This document shows positions 1-5,395 of a stretch of 7,212 nucleotides of DNA, one piece after another. Below the pieces are notes generated by a model, which was not told the DNA's origin, did not search any database, and worked only from the letters and a program-made list of their open reading frames with translations. Made by a program: the position numbers and the translations under genes. Origin of the DNA: DASYVD01 sp036000545 (GTDB lineage Bacteria > Actinomycetota > UBA4738 > CALAEC01); assembly GCA_036000545.1 (NCBI GenBank), contig DASYVD010000174.1, forward strand, positions 1 through 7,212. Reading direction: 5' to 3'. Numbering within the stretch: the stretch's first letter is position 1; every line of letters starts with the position of its first letter.

Positions 1-153
1 GTCCTGGAACGAGTACAGCCGCTGCGTCCCCGACCCCCGGGCGTCGCGCACGGAGGGCCGAACCAGCCCGGTCCTGGTCCAATAGTCGAGCTGCCGATAG
101 CTGATCCCGACGATCCGGCACACGTCGGGGACGCGATATCCCTGCTCGTCCAT
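1..153 (-). CDS. MerR-family transcriptional regulator, N-terminal 51 residues (Rv1830-like), cut by window edge
   Basis: Only the first 51 codons are present; the gene runs off the left edge. Starting at the ATG at 153 the protein shows a MerR winged-helix DNA-binding domain: the recognition segment GYRVPDVCRIVGISYRQLDYW, then a wing with RTGLVRPSV and GSGTQRLYSF. The dipeptide-rich stretch SYRQLDYW and the GSGxQRLYSF wing match my memory of M. tuberculosis Rv1830 (called ResR or McdR, linked to division and growth control) closely, and the gene sits after a BFN-domain gene just as Rv1830 follows Rv1829. A GGAG at 159-162 lies 5 bases before the ATG and supports this start. It has its own promoter (184-212). 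The effector domain is not visible, so ligand and targets cannot be judged. MerR family is firm; orthology to Rv1830 is an inference from sequence and order. Confidence 0.9.
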   Translation of the reverse strand, partial: MDEQGYRVPDVCRIVGISYRQLDYWTRTGLVRPSVRDARGSGTQRLYSFQD

Positions 154-161
154 CACAACTC

Positions 162-171
162 CGTAATTACG
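162..171. promoter_or_regulatory. 10-bp perfect palindrome in the merR leader, possible operator
   Basis: The ten bases cgtaattacg are a perfect palindrome and unusually AT-rich for this window. They lie about 6-15 bases downstream of the predicted transcription start and just before the Shine-Dalgarno of the MerR gene. A second palindrome, cgagctcg, follows at 172-179. Self-binding by the regulator is a reasonable guess but is inference only; MerR proteins more often bind between the -35 and -10 boxes. Confidence 0.35.
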
Positions 172-183
172 CGAGCTCGGGCC

Positions 184-212
184 AGGCTATTGCGCCGTCC
201 GCATCATGTCAA
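184..212 (-). promoter_or_regulatory. Sigma70-type promoter of the MerR gene
   Basis: On the minus strand TTGACA (207-212) is a perfect -35 box, followed by a 17-base spacer and TAGCCT (184-189), which fits the actinobacterial TANNNT -10 pattern. The predicted start near 177 gives a leader of roughly 24 bases before the ATG at 153. It shows the regulator can be transcribed independently of the upstream operon. Confidence 0.65.
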
Positions 213-474
213 TCACCGCAGATTTCCTCGACGGTTTCGTCGCAGAGTGACCTGCGTCCTTTCGTCGATCGGCTACGGCGTCGTCGGCTGCGGAGACACG
301 CTGTTCCACATGCACCGAGAAATGATGCATCACGCCGATCACCGCAACATCCTGCTGAGCGGCAAGGTGAACTTCGTGGGGATCGGCATGATCCACATCT
401 CCGGCAGATCCAGCTGCGGCTGGAACAAGGTCTGGGCGACCGCGATCTCCTTCGGGTAGCCCAGGCTCAGGTGA
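213..474. other. Intergenic stretch between bfn and merR with an unassigned plus-strand open frame (about 190-459)
   Basis: No gene can be called with confidence between the bfn stop (496) and the MerR start (153). The plus strand is open from an ATG at 190 to a TAG at 457-459 (89 codons). Codons from about 250 to 456 have G or C at nearly 90 percent of third positions, like the real genes here, while the first 20 codons do not. The translation is rich in His and Met (HMHREMMHHADH at the centre) and I do not recognise it. Possible internal starts are GTG 247 and ATG 310, neither with a good Shine-Dalgarno. The wobble-sharing minus-strand frame is broken by several stops, and the 69-codon minus frame at 187-396 has poor third-position bias. 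It could be a small orphan gene, a decayed remnant, or chance. Confidence 0.3.
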
Positions 475-490
475 GCGAGCTCAGGCTCGC
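475..490 (-). terminator. Hairpin just after bfn, possible operon terminator
   Basis: Reading the minus strand, GCGAGC-CTGA-GCTCGC forms a perfect 6-bp GC-rich stem (7 with a G-U pair) with a 4-base loop, five bases after the bfn stop codon. There is no following U-run, so it is not a classic intrinsic terminator; many high-GC actinobacterial terminators lack the U-tract. It could also act as a 3' stabilising hairpin. Confidence 0.4.
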
Positions 491-495
491 CGAGC

Positions 496-969
496 TCAGC
501 CGAAGTCCTCGGGGTTCACGTTCTCCAGGAACTCGCGGAACTTCTCCACCTCTTCATCGTCGTCCCCGCTGGGGATGAGGATGGAGGCCTCGTTCAGTAC
601 CTCTTCGCTGGCGAAGATCTTGCAGTTGAGCCGAACTGCGAGCGCGATGGCGTCGCTCGGCCGCGACGAGATCTCGTAGGCCGTCCCGTTCCGCTGCATG
701 TTGATCACGGCGTAGAACGTCCCTTCGCGCAACTCGGTGATCACGATGTTCTCGACCTGGACCGCGATCTCCTCGAGGATGTTCTTGAGGAGATCGTGGG
801 TCATCGGACGGGGCGTCACCACGCCCTGGAGCGCCAGGGCGATGGCGGCCGCCTCGGCCTGCCCGATCCAGATGGGGAGGAAGCGCTCGCCTTCTGCCTC
901 TCGCAGGAGGACGATGGGCTGGTTCGTCGGCAGTTCGATCCGCACCCCTGCAAGCGACATCTCGATCAT
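496..969 (-). CDS. BFN/DUF151 domain protein (bifunctional nuclease family, Rv1829-like)
   Basis: A 157-residue single-domain protein of the DUF151/bifunctional nuclease family. The family hallmarks are present: LPIWIGQAEAAAIALALQG at 31-49, PRPMTHDLL at 53-61, and SSRPSDAIALA at 101-111. An acidic helix ends the protein (GDDDEEVEKFREFLENVNPEDFG, 135-157), very like the end of Rv1829. The plant homologue was described as having DNase and RNase activity, but the biochemical role of the bacterial proteins is unsettled. I chose the ATG at 967-969; a second Met three codons on (958-960) has a GAGG about 11 bases upstream and is an alternative. The open frame continues upstream into hpt territory, but those residues do not look like the family. 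The gene is 43 bases after hpt and ends the operon; a MerR gene follows in the same direction, as in mycobacteria. Confidence 0.93.
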   Translation of the reverse strand: MIEMSLAGVRIELPTNQPIVLLREAEGERFLPIWIGQAEAAAIALALQGVVTPRPMTHDLLKNILEEIAVQVENIVITELREGTFYAVINMQRNGTAYEISSRPSDAIALAVRLNCKIFASEEVLNEASILIPSGDDDEEVEKFREFLENVNPEDFG

Positions 970-989
970 GGCCTCATCTGGGAATCTAG

Positions 990-1006
990 CCCTCCCCTCC
1001 CCCTCC
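990..1006 (-). promoter_or_regulatory. G-rich purine tract in the hpt-bfn gap
   Basis: The minus strand reads GGAGGGGGAGGGGAGGG, three G-runs of three or more plus a GG, ending about 20 bases before the bfn ATG. It resembles an extended Shine-Dalgarno but is too far from the start to be the usual ribosome site. It could form a two-tier or bulged G-quadruplex in DNA or RNA. Function is inferred only from composition. Confidence 0.25.
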
Positions 1007-1012
1007 GACAAC

Positions 1013-1633
1013 CTAGGTGGTGCTGTCGCCTCCGGTGTCCGGCGCGGGTACGGCCGGCGGGATACCGGTGAGGTATGGGACGAGGAGGTCTGGGTCCGCC
1101 GAGAGTGCGGAGAGGTCTTGCACCGCAAGGATATCGGGCAGGTTCCGGTATCGCTCCTGGAAGTCGAGCCCATATCCCACCACGAACACATCGGGGCAGT
1201 CGAACCCCACGTACCGGATGGGAAGGGGCGTGATTCGGCGCACGGACTTGTCCAGAAGCGCGCACACCTCCACCGAGGCGGGCTGCCGCGATTCCAGGAC
1301 GGTGATCAGGTACGAGAGCGTGAGTCCCGTGTCGACGATGTCTTCCACGATCAGGACCTCACGCCCGCCGACGTCCAGCTCCAAATCCTTCACGATGCGG
1401 ACCCGGCCCATCGACTCCGCCGCTCCCCCGTATCGGGAGATCGACATGTAGTCGATCGCGATCGGGAGGTGGATGTCGCGCATGAGGTCGGCAAGGAACA
1501 CCGACCCGCCCTTCAGGACCGAGATCAGGACGGGTGCGCGTCCCTCGTAGTCCACGGTGATGTCGCGGCCGAGCTCCTCGATCCGCCGGCGGATGTCCTC
1601 GCGTCCGAACAAGACGGTCGCGTCCTTCGACAT
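1013..1633 (-). CDS. hpt: Hypoxanthine(-guanine) phosphoribosyltransferase
   Basis: A 206-residue cytosolic purine-salvage enzyme that joins hypoxanthine or guanine to PRPP giving IMP or GMP. Visible signatures: the KGG turn at 41-43, the flexible-loop region DYMSISRYG at 61-69, the PRPP-binding motif VLIVEDIVDTGLTL at 93-106 with the acidic pair E97-D98 and the putative catalytic D101, and GYGLDFQERYRNLP at 153-166, typical of bacterial Hpt. The last about 20 residues form a Pro/Ala/Thr-rich tail (LTGIPPAVPAPDTGGDSTT) beyond the family core, usually about 180 residues. The ATG at 1631-1633 is the only plausible start, though no strong Shine-Dalgarno precedes it, suggesting coupling to dac, which stops 22 bases upstream. 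In many bacteria hpt lies between tilS and ftsH; here neither is next to it. Confidence 0.96.
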   Translation of the reverse strand: MSKDATVLFGREDIRRRIEELGRDITVDYEGRAPVLISVLKGGSVFLADLMRDIHLPIAIDYMSISRYGGAAESMGRVRIVKDLELDVGGREVLIVEDIVDTGLTLSYLITVLESRQPASVEVCALLDKSVRRITPLPIRYVGFDCPDVFVVGYGLDFQERYRNLPDILAVQDLSALSADPDLLVPYLTGIPPAVPAPDTGGDSTT

Positions 1634-1655
1634 CCGGCCGGATGGTAACAGAGGG

Positions 1656-2930
1656 TCACCCGAACAAGGATGTCAGCACGCTCGAGACCCCCTGCACGAC
1701 CGCGGAACCCGCCCGGCGCCACCACGGCCCGGGCTCGGCCGGAGGTGGCCCCGGCAGGGCGCTCACCACGAGCGGCACGCGCCCGAGCCGCAGGTTCGGC
1801 GCGAGAACCTTCAGGTAACCCACCCGCTCGCCCATCCCCGGGGGGAACGCGACGCCGGGGAGCACGGTGACCACCCGCCGGATCGGGGCGCCCACCGGGG
1901 CGAGCCCCGTCAGCCCGCTGCCGGCCGAGACCTGAACGTCCCTCCCGCCGATGGGGACCGAGCCAAAGCCCTGTCCGGCCGTCACCAGCTCGCGCCACTC
2001 GAACGATTGGAAGCCGTAGTCCAAGACCGCCGCCGCGTCGGAGAACGGCTCTCCCGGTTCGCCCAGGACCACGGCCACCAGGCGAAGCCCATCCCGGGTC
2101 GCGGCGGCCACCACGCAGAACCCGGCAGGCGTGGTGAAGCCGGTCTTGACTCCGAGGGCGCCCGGATACAGCCACAGCAGGACATTGCGGTTCTGGATCA
2201 TCCGAGGCTTACCCGACGGTGATGGGATTCGGTGGAACTTCGTGCGGACGATCGAGGCGAACAGCGGGCTCTCGAGGGCCGCCCTGGTCAGCACGGCGAG
2301 GTCGCGGGCGCTCGAGTACCCGGTGTCATCGAGCCCGTTCGGCGAGGCGAACCGCGTGTCGGCAAGGTGCAGCCGGCGAGCCTCGGCGTTCATCTCGCCG
2401 ACGAACCCCTCGACCGAGCCGGCGACATGTTCCGCCAGCGCCACTGCGGCATCGTTCGCGGACTGCAAGAGCAGCGCGTACAGCAGATCCTGGATCGAGA
2501 CCCGCTCCCCGGGGACCAACCCGAGCTCGGAGGCGCCTGTCGATGGCGCCGGCGCCGCAGCGTCGGGACCAACCGTCACCACGTCCGAGGGATCCGTGCG
2601 CTGGATCACGATGAGCGCGGTCATGATCTTCGTGATGCTGGCGATGGGGCGTCGCTCCTTGGCCTCGATTCCCCACAGGATCTGGCCGGTATCCAGGTCG
2701 GCGAGGACCACCGCGCTGGCCGCGACCGATGGCGGTTGGATCGAGGGGGGTGGCGTCCGCAGGGCGTGGAGGAAGGGAGAGGGCGACGTCCCCCCGCCGG
2801 GCATCGGCACCGGCGTCGGCGGAGGGGTCTGGCCGGGCCGGGCCAGACCGACGGCAGGGAGGAGGAACAGCGTCGCCAGCGAGACGAGCGCGATCGGCCC
2901 TCGCCGCCGGACCCGGCCGTGCTGCCTCAC
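1656..2930 (-). CDS. dacA: Serine-type D-alanyl-D-alanine carboxypeptidase (peptidase S11, DacA/PBP5 type)
   Basis: A 424-residue exported penicillin-binding protein that trims the terminal D-Ala from peptidoglycan pentapeptides. The N-terminus carries Arg residues and a hydrophobic core (PIALVSLATLFLLPAVGLA, about 12-30), a signal peptide, followed by a Pro-rich linker to about 68. All three active-site motifs are intact: SxxK as S98-I-T-K101, SxN as S157-A-N159, and KTG at 262-264. A beta-rich PBP5 C-terminal region follows (about 305-400), and the last about 22 residues (WWRRAGSAVVQGVSSVLTSLFG) look like the amphipathic membrane anchor of PBP5. Start is a GTG at 2928-2930, ten bases after the ftsR stop, with no good Shine-Dalgarno, so translation is probably coupled. 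Length is typical for the family. The paralogue (DacA, DacB1 or other S11 member) cannot be fixed from sequence alone. Confidence 0.94.
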   Translation of the reverse strand: MRQHGRVRRRGPIALVSLATLFLLPAVGLARPGQTPPPTPVPMPGGGTSPSPFLHALRTPPPSIQPPSVAASAVVLADLDTGQILWGIEAKERRPIASITKIMTALIVIQRTDPSDVVTVGPDAAAPAPSTGASELGLVPGERVSIQDLLYALLLQSANDAAVALAEHVAGSVEGFVGEMNAEARRLHLADTRFASPNGLDDTGYSSARDLAVLTRAALESPLFASIVRTKFHRIPSPSGKPRMIQNRNVLLWLYPGALGVKTGFTTPAGFCVVAAATRDGLRLVAVVLGEPGEPFSDAAAVLDYGFQSFEWRELVTAGQGFGSVPIGGRDVQVSAGSGLTGLAPVGAPIRRVVTVLPGVAFPPGMGERVGYLKVLAPNLRLGRVPLVVSALPGPPPAEPGPWWRRAGSAVVQGVSSVLTSLFG

Positions 2931-2940
2931 GACGAGAAGG

Positions 2941-3657
2941 TTACGGCGAGGTCAGGGTCTGCCGCAGGTTGTTCCGCAGGAGCGCCTGCTTCAACTTGCG
3001 AGACGCCCTCGAAAGATCCCCCAGCGAGCTCACCGCCGCCTTCCGCGCGTCGGGGTTCCGTTGTCGGAGCTGCGGCATGATGATCGATTCGAAGAAGCTG
3101 GCCTCACGCTCGGCGAAGTGCCGGTACATCGTGAGGTGACGAGGTTCGACCCCGTACTTGAAGAAGTCCCTAACGATGGAGAGCACCACGTAGTCATCGC
3201 CGTCGTAGTACTTGGCCGAGTCGGGGCCGTGCGATGACACCAGCCCGAAGGATTCAAGTTCCTTGATCCGTTCCTTGTCGATCCCGGTGGCCGTGGACAT
3301 CTCCTCGATGGACATCTGGAGGCCCGTGGGCGGCTCGGCCAGTTCCTCCTGGATCTCCTTCTCGGCCGCCTCCCGGTCGTCGAACCGTTCGCCGGGTCCC
3401 GTCTCCTCGGTCAGCAGCCGGTCTTTGATCACCTTGAGCGGCAGGTACTCGTCGCGCTGCATCCGCAGGATCTGCTTCAGCCGGTCCACGTCCTTGTCGT
3501 AGAACTTCCGGTACCCCGAGGGCGTGCGCTCCGGCTCGATCAGGCCCTCGGACTCGAGGAACCGGATCTTCGAGATCGTGATGTCGGGGAACTCCGTCTT
3601 CACCGACACCAGGACCTCACCGATCGACTGATAGCTGCGCGTGGCCACCCCCCTCAC
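2941..3657 (-). CDS. ftsR: FtsR-like MerR-family transcriptional regulator (Rv1828-like)
   Basis: A 238-residue regulator. The N-terminal MerR winged helix spans about 10-80: SIGEVLVSVKTEFPDITISKIRFLESEGLI, then the wing PERTPSGYRKFYDKDVDRL and QRDEYLPLKVIKDRL. A linker rich in Glu (87-110) leads to a second helical region with YGVEPRHLTMYRHFAEREASFFE (168-190), which matches the conserved segment of Rv1828 (YGVEPRHLRAFRSAADRQ, from memory). The Corynebacterium glutamicum homologue FtsR activates ftsZ. The start is GTG at 3655-3657, overlapping the garA stop by four bases (GTGA), a sign of translational coupling; a second GTG three codons on (3646-3648) is possible. There are no Cys pairs of the metal-sensing kind. 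The dac gene follows in ten bases, so division control and wall trimming are co-transcribed. Confidence 0.92.
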   Translation of the reverse strand: MRGVATRSYQSIGEVLVSVKTEFPDITISKIRFLESEGLIEPERTPSGYRKFYDKDVDRLKQILRMQRDEYLPLKVIKDRLLTEETGPGERFDDREAAEKEIQEELAEPPTGLQMSIEEMSTATGIDKERIKELESFGLVSSHGPDSAKYYDGDDYVVLSIVRDFFKYGVEPRHLTMYRHFAEREASFFESIIMPQLRQRNPDARKAAVSSLGDLSRASRKLKQALLRNNLRQTLTSP

Positions 3658-4112
3658 TCTCCCGCTTGGAAGAAGACCAACTTGAACTTCCCGATCTGGA
3701 TCTCGTCACCGGCGGCGAGCTTCGTGGCCTCGACGCGCTCACCGTTCACGTACGTTCCGTTGAGGCTCCCCCGGTCGTGGATGGAGAACTCCGCGCCCTC
3801 CCGGCGGATCTCCGCGTGCTTTCGGGAAACCGTGATGTCGTCCAGGAAGATGTCACCGTCGGTGCTGCGGCCGGCGGTCGTGACGTCATTCTCGATCAGG
3901 AATGTCGAGCCCGCGTTCGGGCCCCGCTTGACCACGAGCAGGGCCTGTCCCGGCTGGAGCTCCTCCCCGGGGAACGGGAACTCCTCGCCGGCCTCCTCCT
4001 CGACCTCCACCGGGGTGATCCCCACGGTCGTCTCGTCCAGGAGGGGAGCCCCGCAGTTGGCGCAGAACCGGGCTCCGTCCTTGTTCGGATGTCCACATCG
4101 AGTGCAGTACAA
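3654..4112 (-). CDS. garA: GarA/OdhI-like FHA-domain protein with an N-terminal zinc ribbon
   Basis: A 152-residue protein in three parts. Residues 1-23 form a zinc ribbon (CTRCG at 3-7 and CANCG at 17-21). Residues 26-34 read DETTVGITP, keeping the ETT motif (T28, T29) that protein kinases PknB and PknG phosphorylate in mycobacterial GarA. An acidic linker leads to a full FHA domain (about 57-150) with GR at 81-82, SRKH at 96-99 and GSLNGTYVNG at 115-124. ALLVVKRGPNAGS and DEIQIGKFKLVF are near-identical to GarA as I recall it. GarA and OdhI bind and inhibit 2-oxoglutarate dehydrogenase and act on glutamate enzymes, switched off by self-binding of the phosphorylated tail. GarA and OdhI themselves lack the ribbon. 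The start is TTG at 4110-4112: an in-frame TGA lies seven codons upstream with no ATG or GTG between. It overlaps ftsR by four bases. Confidence 0.93.
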   Translation of the reverse strand: MYCTRCGHPNKDGARFCANCGAPLLDETTVGITPVEVEEEAGEEFPFPGEELQPGQALLVVKRGPNAGSTFLIENDVTTAGRSTDGDIFLDDITVSRKHAEIRREGAEFSIHDRGSLNGTYVNGERVEATKLAAGDEIQIGKFKLVFFQAGE

Positions 4113-4121
4113 GCTCGGTCG

Positions 4122-4127
4122 CCCCTT
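4122..4127 (-). promoter_or_regulatory. Ribosome binding site supporting the TTG start of garA
   Basis: AAGGGG on the minus strand lies 9 bases before the TTG at 4110-4112. With an in-frame stop just upstream and the zinc-ribbon Cys at codon 3, it fixes TTG as the probable initiation codon. Confidence 0.55.
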
Positions 4128-4175
4128 CGGTCAGACCTCCGGCTGAGGTTCGAGGTTGAGCCTTGCAGGCCAGCC

Positions 4176-4190
4176 TCGACCGAAGGTCGA
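4176..4190. promoter_or_regulatory. Inverted repeat over the garA transcription start, possible operator
   Basis: TCGACC-gaa-GGTCGA is a perfect 6-bp inverted repeat with a 3-base centre. It begins where the predicted -10 box of the garA promoter ends and covers the expected transcription start, a position where a bound repressor would block initiation. It could instead be a small hairpin at the 5' end of the mRNA. No factor can be named. Confidence 0.35.
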
Positions 4191-4218
4191 AGTTATCGCA
4201 GCTGGGTTGAAGGGTCAA
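4190..4218 (-). promoter_or_regulatory. Sigma70-type promoter of the garA operon
   Basis: On the minus strand TTGACC (4213-4218), a 17-base spacer and TAACTT (4190-4195) form a near-consensus promoter. The start is expected near 4183, giving a leader of about 70 bases. The -35 box lies inside an inverted repeat (GGTTGA-CCCT-TCAACC, 4205-4220). It sits 17 bases after the gcvH stop, so garA-ftsR-dac-hpt-bfn can be expressed apart from gcvH. Confidence 0.65.
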
Positions 4219-4220
4219 CC
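4205..4220. repeat. Inverted repeat overlapping the garA -35 box
   Basis: GGTTGA and TCAACC flank a 4-base centre. The element lies 14 bases after the gcvH stop and includes the -35 box of the garA promoter. It may be an operator, or a weak hairpin at the gcvH 3' end; the sequence does not decide. Confidence 0.35.
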
Positions 4221-4234
4221 GGGGAGAAAGGGTC

Positions 4235-4633
4235 CTATTCCTCCTCGGCCTGGCCGAGGAACGCCTGATAGGCGGCCGCGTCCATGAGGGATTCGAGCTC
4301 GGAGGGGTCCGCGGCCTCGACCACGACCATCCACCCATCGCCGTAGGGAGATTCGTTGACCAGCTCGGGGCGCTCGTCCAGGAGCGCATTGCGCTCGGCT
4401 ATGGTCCCGGTGACCGGGCTGAACACGTCGGATACCGATTTCGTCGATTCCACCTCACCGAAGGGCTGCATCATGGTGACCCACGTCCCCGGCTCGGGGA
4501 TGTCCACGTAGACCACGTCACCCAACGCGTCCTGCGCATAATCGGTGATCCCGACCCTCACCCGGCCGCGGCTTCCCTCGTCGCGCACCCACTCGTGCTC
4601 CTTCGTGTACCGCAGATCCTGAGGGAACTCCAT
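4235..4633 (-). CDS. gcvH: Glycine cleavage system H protein (lipoyl carrier)
   Basis: A 132-residue protein of normal length for GcvH, the lipoylated carrier that moves the aminomethyl group between the P, T and L proteins of glycine cleavage. The N-terminus (LRYTKEHEWVR, 7-17) is family-typical, as are GITDYAQDALGDVVYVDIPEPG (28-49) and the lipoylation site GEVESTKSVSD (59-69) with the acceptor lysine K65. The C-terminal half has SPVTGTIAERNALLDERPELVNESPYGDGWM, also canonical. The ATG at 4631-4633 is preceded by GAGG at 4639-4642 with a 5-base gap. No gcvT or gcvP is in the window; as in mycobacteria the gene is linked to garA instead, which hints at coordination with 2-oxoacid metabolism or a role as a lipoyl reservoir. 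The 76-base gap before it is too small for a glycine riboswitch. Confidence 0.97.
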   Translation of the reverse strand: MEFPQDLRYTKEHEWVRDEGSRGRVRVGITDYAQDALGDVVYVDIPEPGTWVTMMQPFGEVESTKSVSDVFSPVTGTIAERNALLDERPELVNESPYGDGWMVVVEAADPSELESLMDAAAYQAFLGQAEEE

Positions 4634-4670
4634 GTGATCCTCGTTCCTTGTGGTGAAGGTGCGTCGACCT

Positions 4671-4683
4671 GAACCTCAACCTA
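4671..4683 (-). repeat. 13-base repeat copy upstream of gcvH, overlapping a possible extended -10
   Basis: The minus strand reads TAGGTTGAGGTTC, identical to 5383-5395 before pgsA. Here TAGGTT (4678-4683) is preceded by TGA, giving TGaTAGGTT, an extended -10 pattern without a recognisable -35. A start near 4671 would leave a leader of about 37 bases for gcvH. The repeat could be promoter core, an operator, or both. Confidence 0.4.
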
Positions 4684-4708
4684 TCATCCCGCCGCGCGGC
4701 GCCGATAG
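4681..4708 (-). terminator. GC-rich stem-loop after pgsA, possible terminator
   Basis: Two bases after the pgsA stop the minus strand forms CTATC...GATAG around the 12-base perfect palindrome CGCCGCGCGGCG (4690-4701), with small internal bulges. No U-run follows. It overlaps the proposed gcvH -10 region, so it may separate pgsA from gcvH transcription or modulate gcvH. Confidence 0.4.
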
Positions 4709-4709
4709 C

Positions 4710-5306
4710 TCATGTCGAGCCCGACTCGAGGGCTCGCCGAAGGTCCCCGGCATAGAGCGCGGTGGCCACGTAGTACTCCGCGATGCCCGCCACATACACG
4801 AACCACCCGACCGCCCGGGCCGCAGCGGAGAAGGGGTAGCCAAGGTTCCCCCAAGCGATCAACCCGATCGCCACCACCAGGCTGAATGTGGCCACCTTCC
4901 CGACGAAGCGGACCTCGATCCGTGCCTTCCGCGTGACCAGGAGCATCACGCCGGCGATCAGGATGGCCAGGTCTCGAACCATGATCAGAAGCGCCGCCCA
5001 CAAGGGGAAAGCGCCCCGCGCGACGAGGGCCACGAGGCCGGCGGCGATGGCCAGCCGGTCGGCCGTGGGATCCAGCATCTTGCCAACCTCGGAGACCTGG
5101 CCCGTTCGGCGAGCGACATACCCGTCCAGCCAGTCGGTACACACGACGACGCCGAACAGCAGGAGGCCGGTGAACGTGGTGTCCCGATCCACGATGAGCC
5201 ACACGAATGCCGGGATCAGCAGGATCCGCGCGGCGGACAGCGCGTTGGGCAAGGTCGCGATGGCGGAGGATGCCTCGTTCGATGCATCGCTGGACGCCTG
5301 GTTCAT
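4710..5306 (-). CDS. pgsA: CDP-alcohol phosphatidyltransferase (PgsA-like phospholipid synthase)
   Basis: A 198-residue integral membrane enzyme that transfers a phosphatidyl group from CDP-diacylglycerol to an alcohol acceptor. The family signature is complete: DWLDGYVARRTGQVSEVGKMLDPTAD at 58-83 fits DxxDGxxARx8Gx3Dx3D with the four metal-binding or catalytic aspartates D58, D61, D79 and D83. Several hydrophobic helices surround it (about 28-40, 45-57, 84-97, 102-120, 130-150, 158-178). The start is taken at ATG 5304-5306 because LPNALSAARILLIP, the usual N-terminus, follows soon; an in-frame TTG at 5355-5357 would add 17 unconserved residues. Acceptor is not fixed by sequence: glycerol 3-phosphate (PgsA) is the default, but actinobacterial relatives also make phosphatidylinositol phosphate or cardiolipin. 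It heads the pgsA-gcvH-garA order known from mycobacteria. Confidence 0.9.
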   Translation of the reverse strand: MNQASSDASNEASSAIATLPNALSAARILLIPAFVWLIVDRDTTFTGLLLFGVVVCTDWLDGYVARRTGQVSEVGKMLDPTADRLAIAAGLVALVARGAFPLWAALLIMVRDLAILIAGVMLLVTRKARIEVRFVGKVATFSLVVAIGLIAWGNLGYPFSAAARAVGWFVYVAGIAEYYVATALYAGDLRRALESGST

Positions 5307-5316
5307 GCCCGATCGC

Positions 5317-5325
5317 AACCTACCA
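5317..5325 (-). promoter_or_regulatory. Possible extended -10 promoter immediately before pgsA
   Basis: The minus strand reads TGGTAGGTT, matching TGnTANNNT. No -35 is evident. The expected start near 5309-5310 lies about three bases before the ATG at 5306, so the transcript would be nearly leaderless, which is common in actinobacteria and would explain the weak Shine-Dalgarno. Confidence 0.35.
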
Positions 5326-5382
5326 TCGGTGGAGTGCAGGGTGCGGAGGGACCGCAACGTGAAGGCGGACTCGATACCAAGC

Positions 5383-5395
5383 GAACCTCAACCTA
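5383..5395 (-). repeat. 13-base repeat copy upstream of pgsA
   Basis: TAGGTTGAGGTTC on the minus strand, identical to the copy before gcvH (4671-4683). It lies 77 bases before the pgsA ATG and could supply another -10 (TAGGTT, 5390-5395), although no good -35 is present at standard spacing. Confidence 0.4.

Noticed and set aside
187..396. Minus-strand 69-codon frame between bfn and merR
   Set aside because: Many A/T third positions, GTG start with poor ribosome site, and it ends inside the merR -10 box.
737..1648. Long plus-strand frame (303 codons) opposite bfn and hpt
   Set aside because: It is antisense to two well-supported genes; long antisense frames are expected in high-GC DNA and the product is low-complexity and unrecognisable.
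4634..4709. Glycine riboswitch before gcvH
   Set aside because: The gap to pgsA is only 76 bases, shorter than a glycine aptamer, and no matching conserved core is visible.
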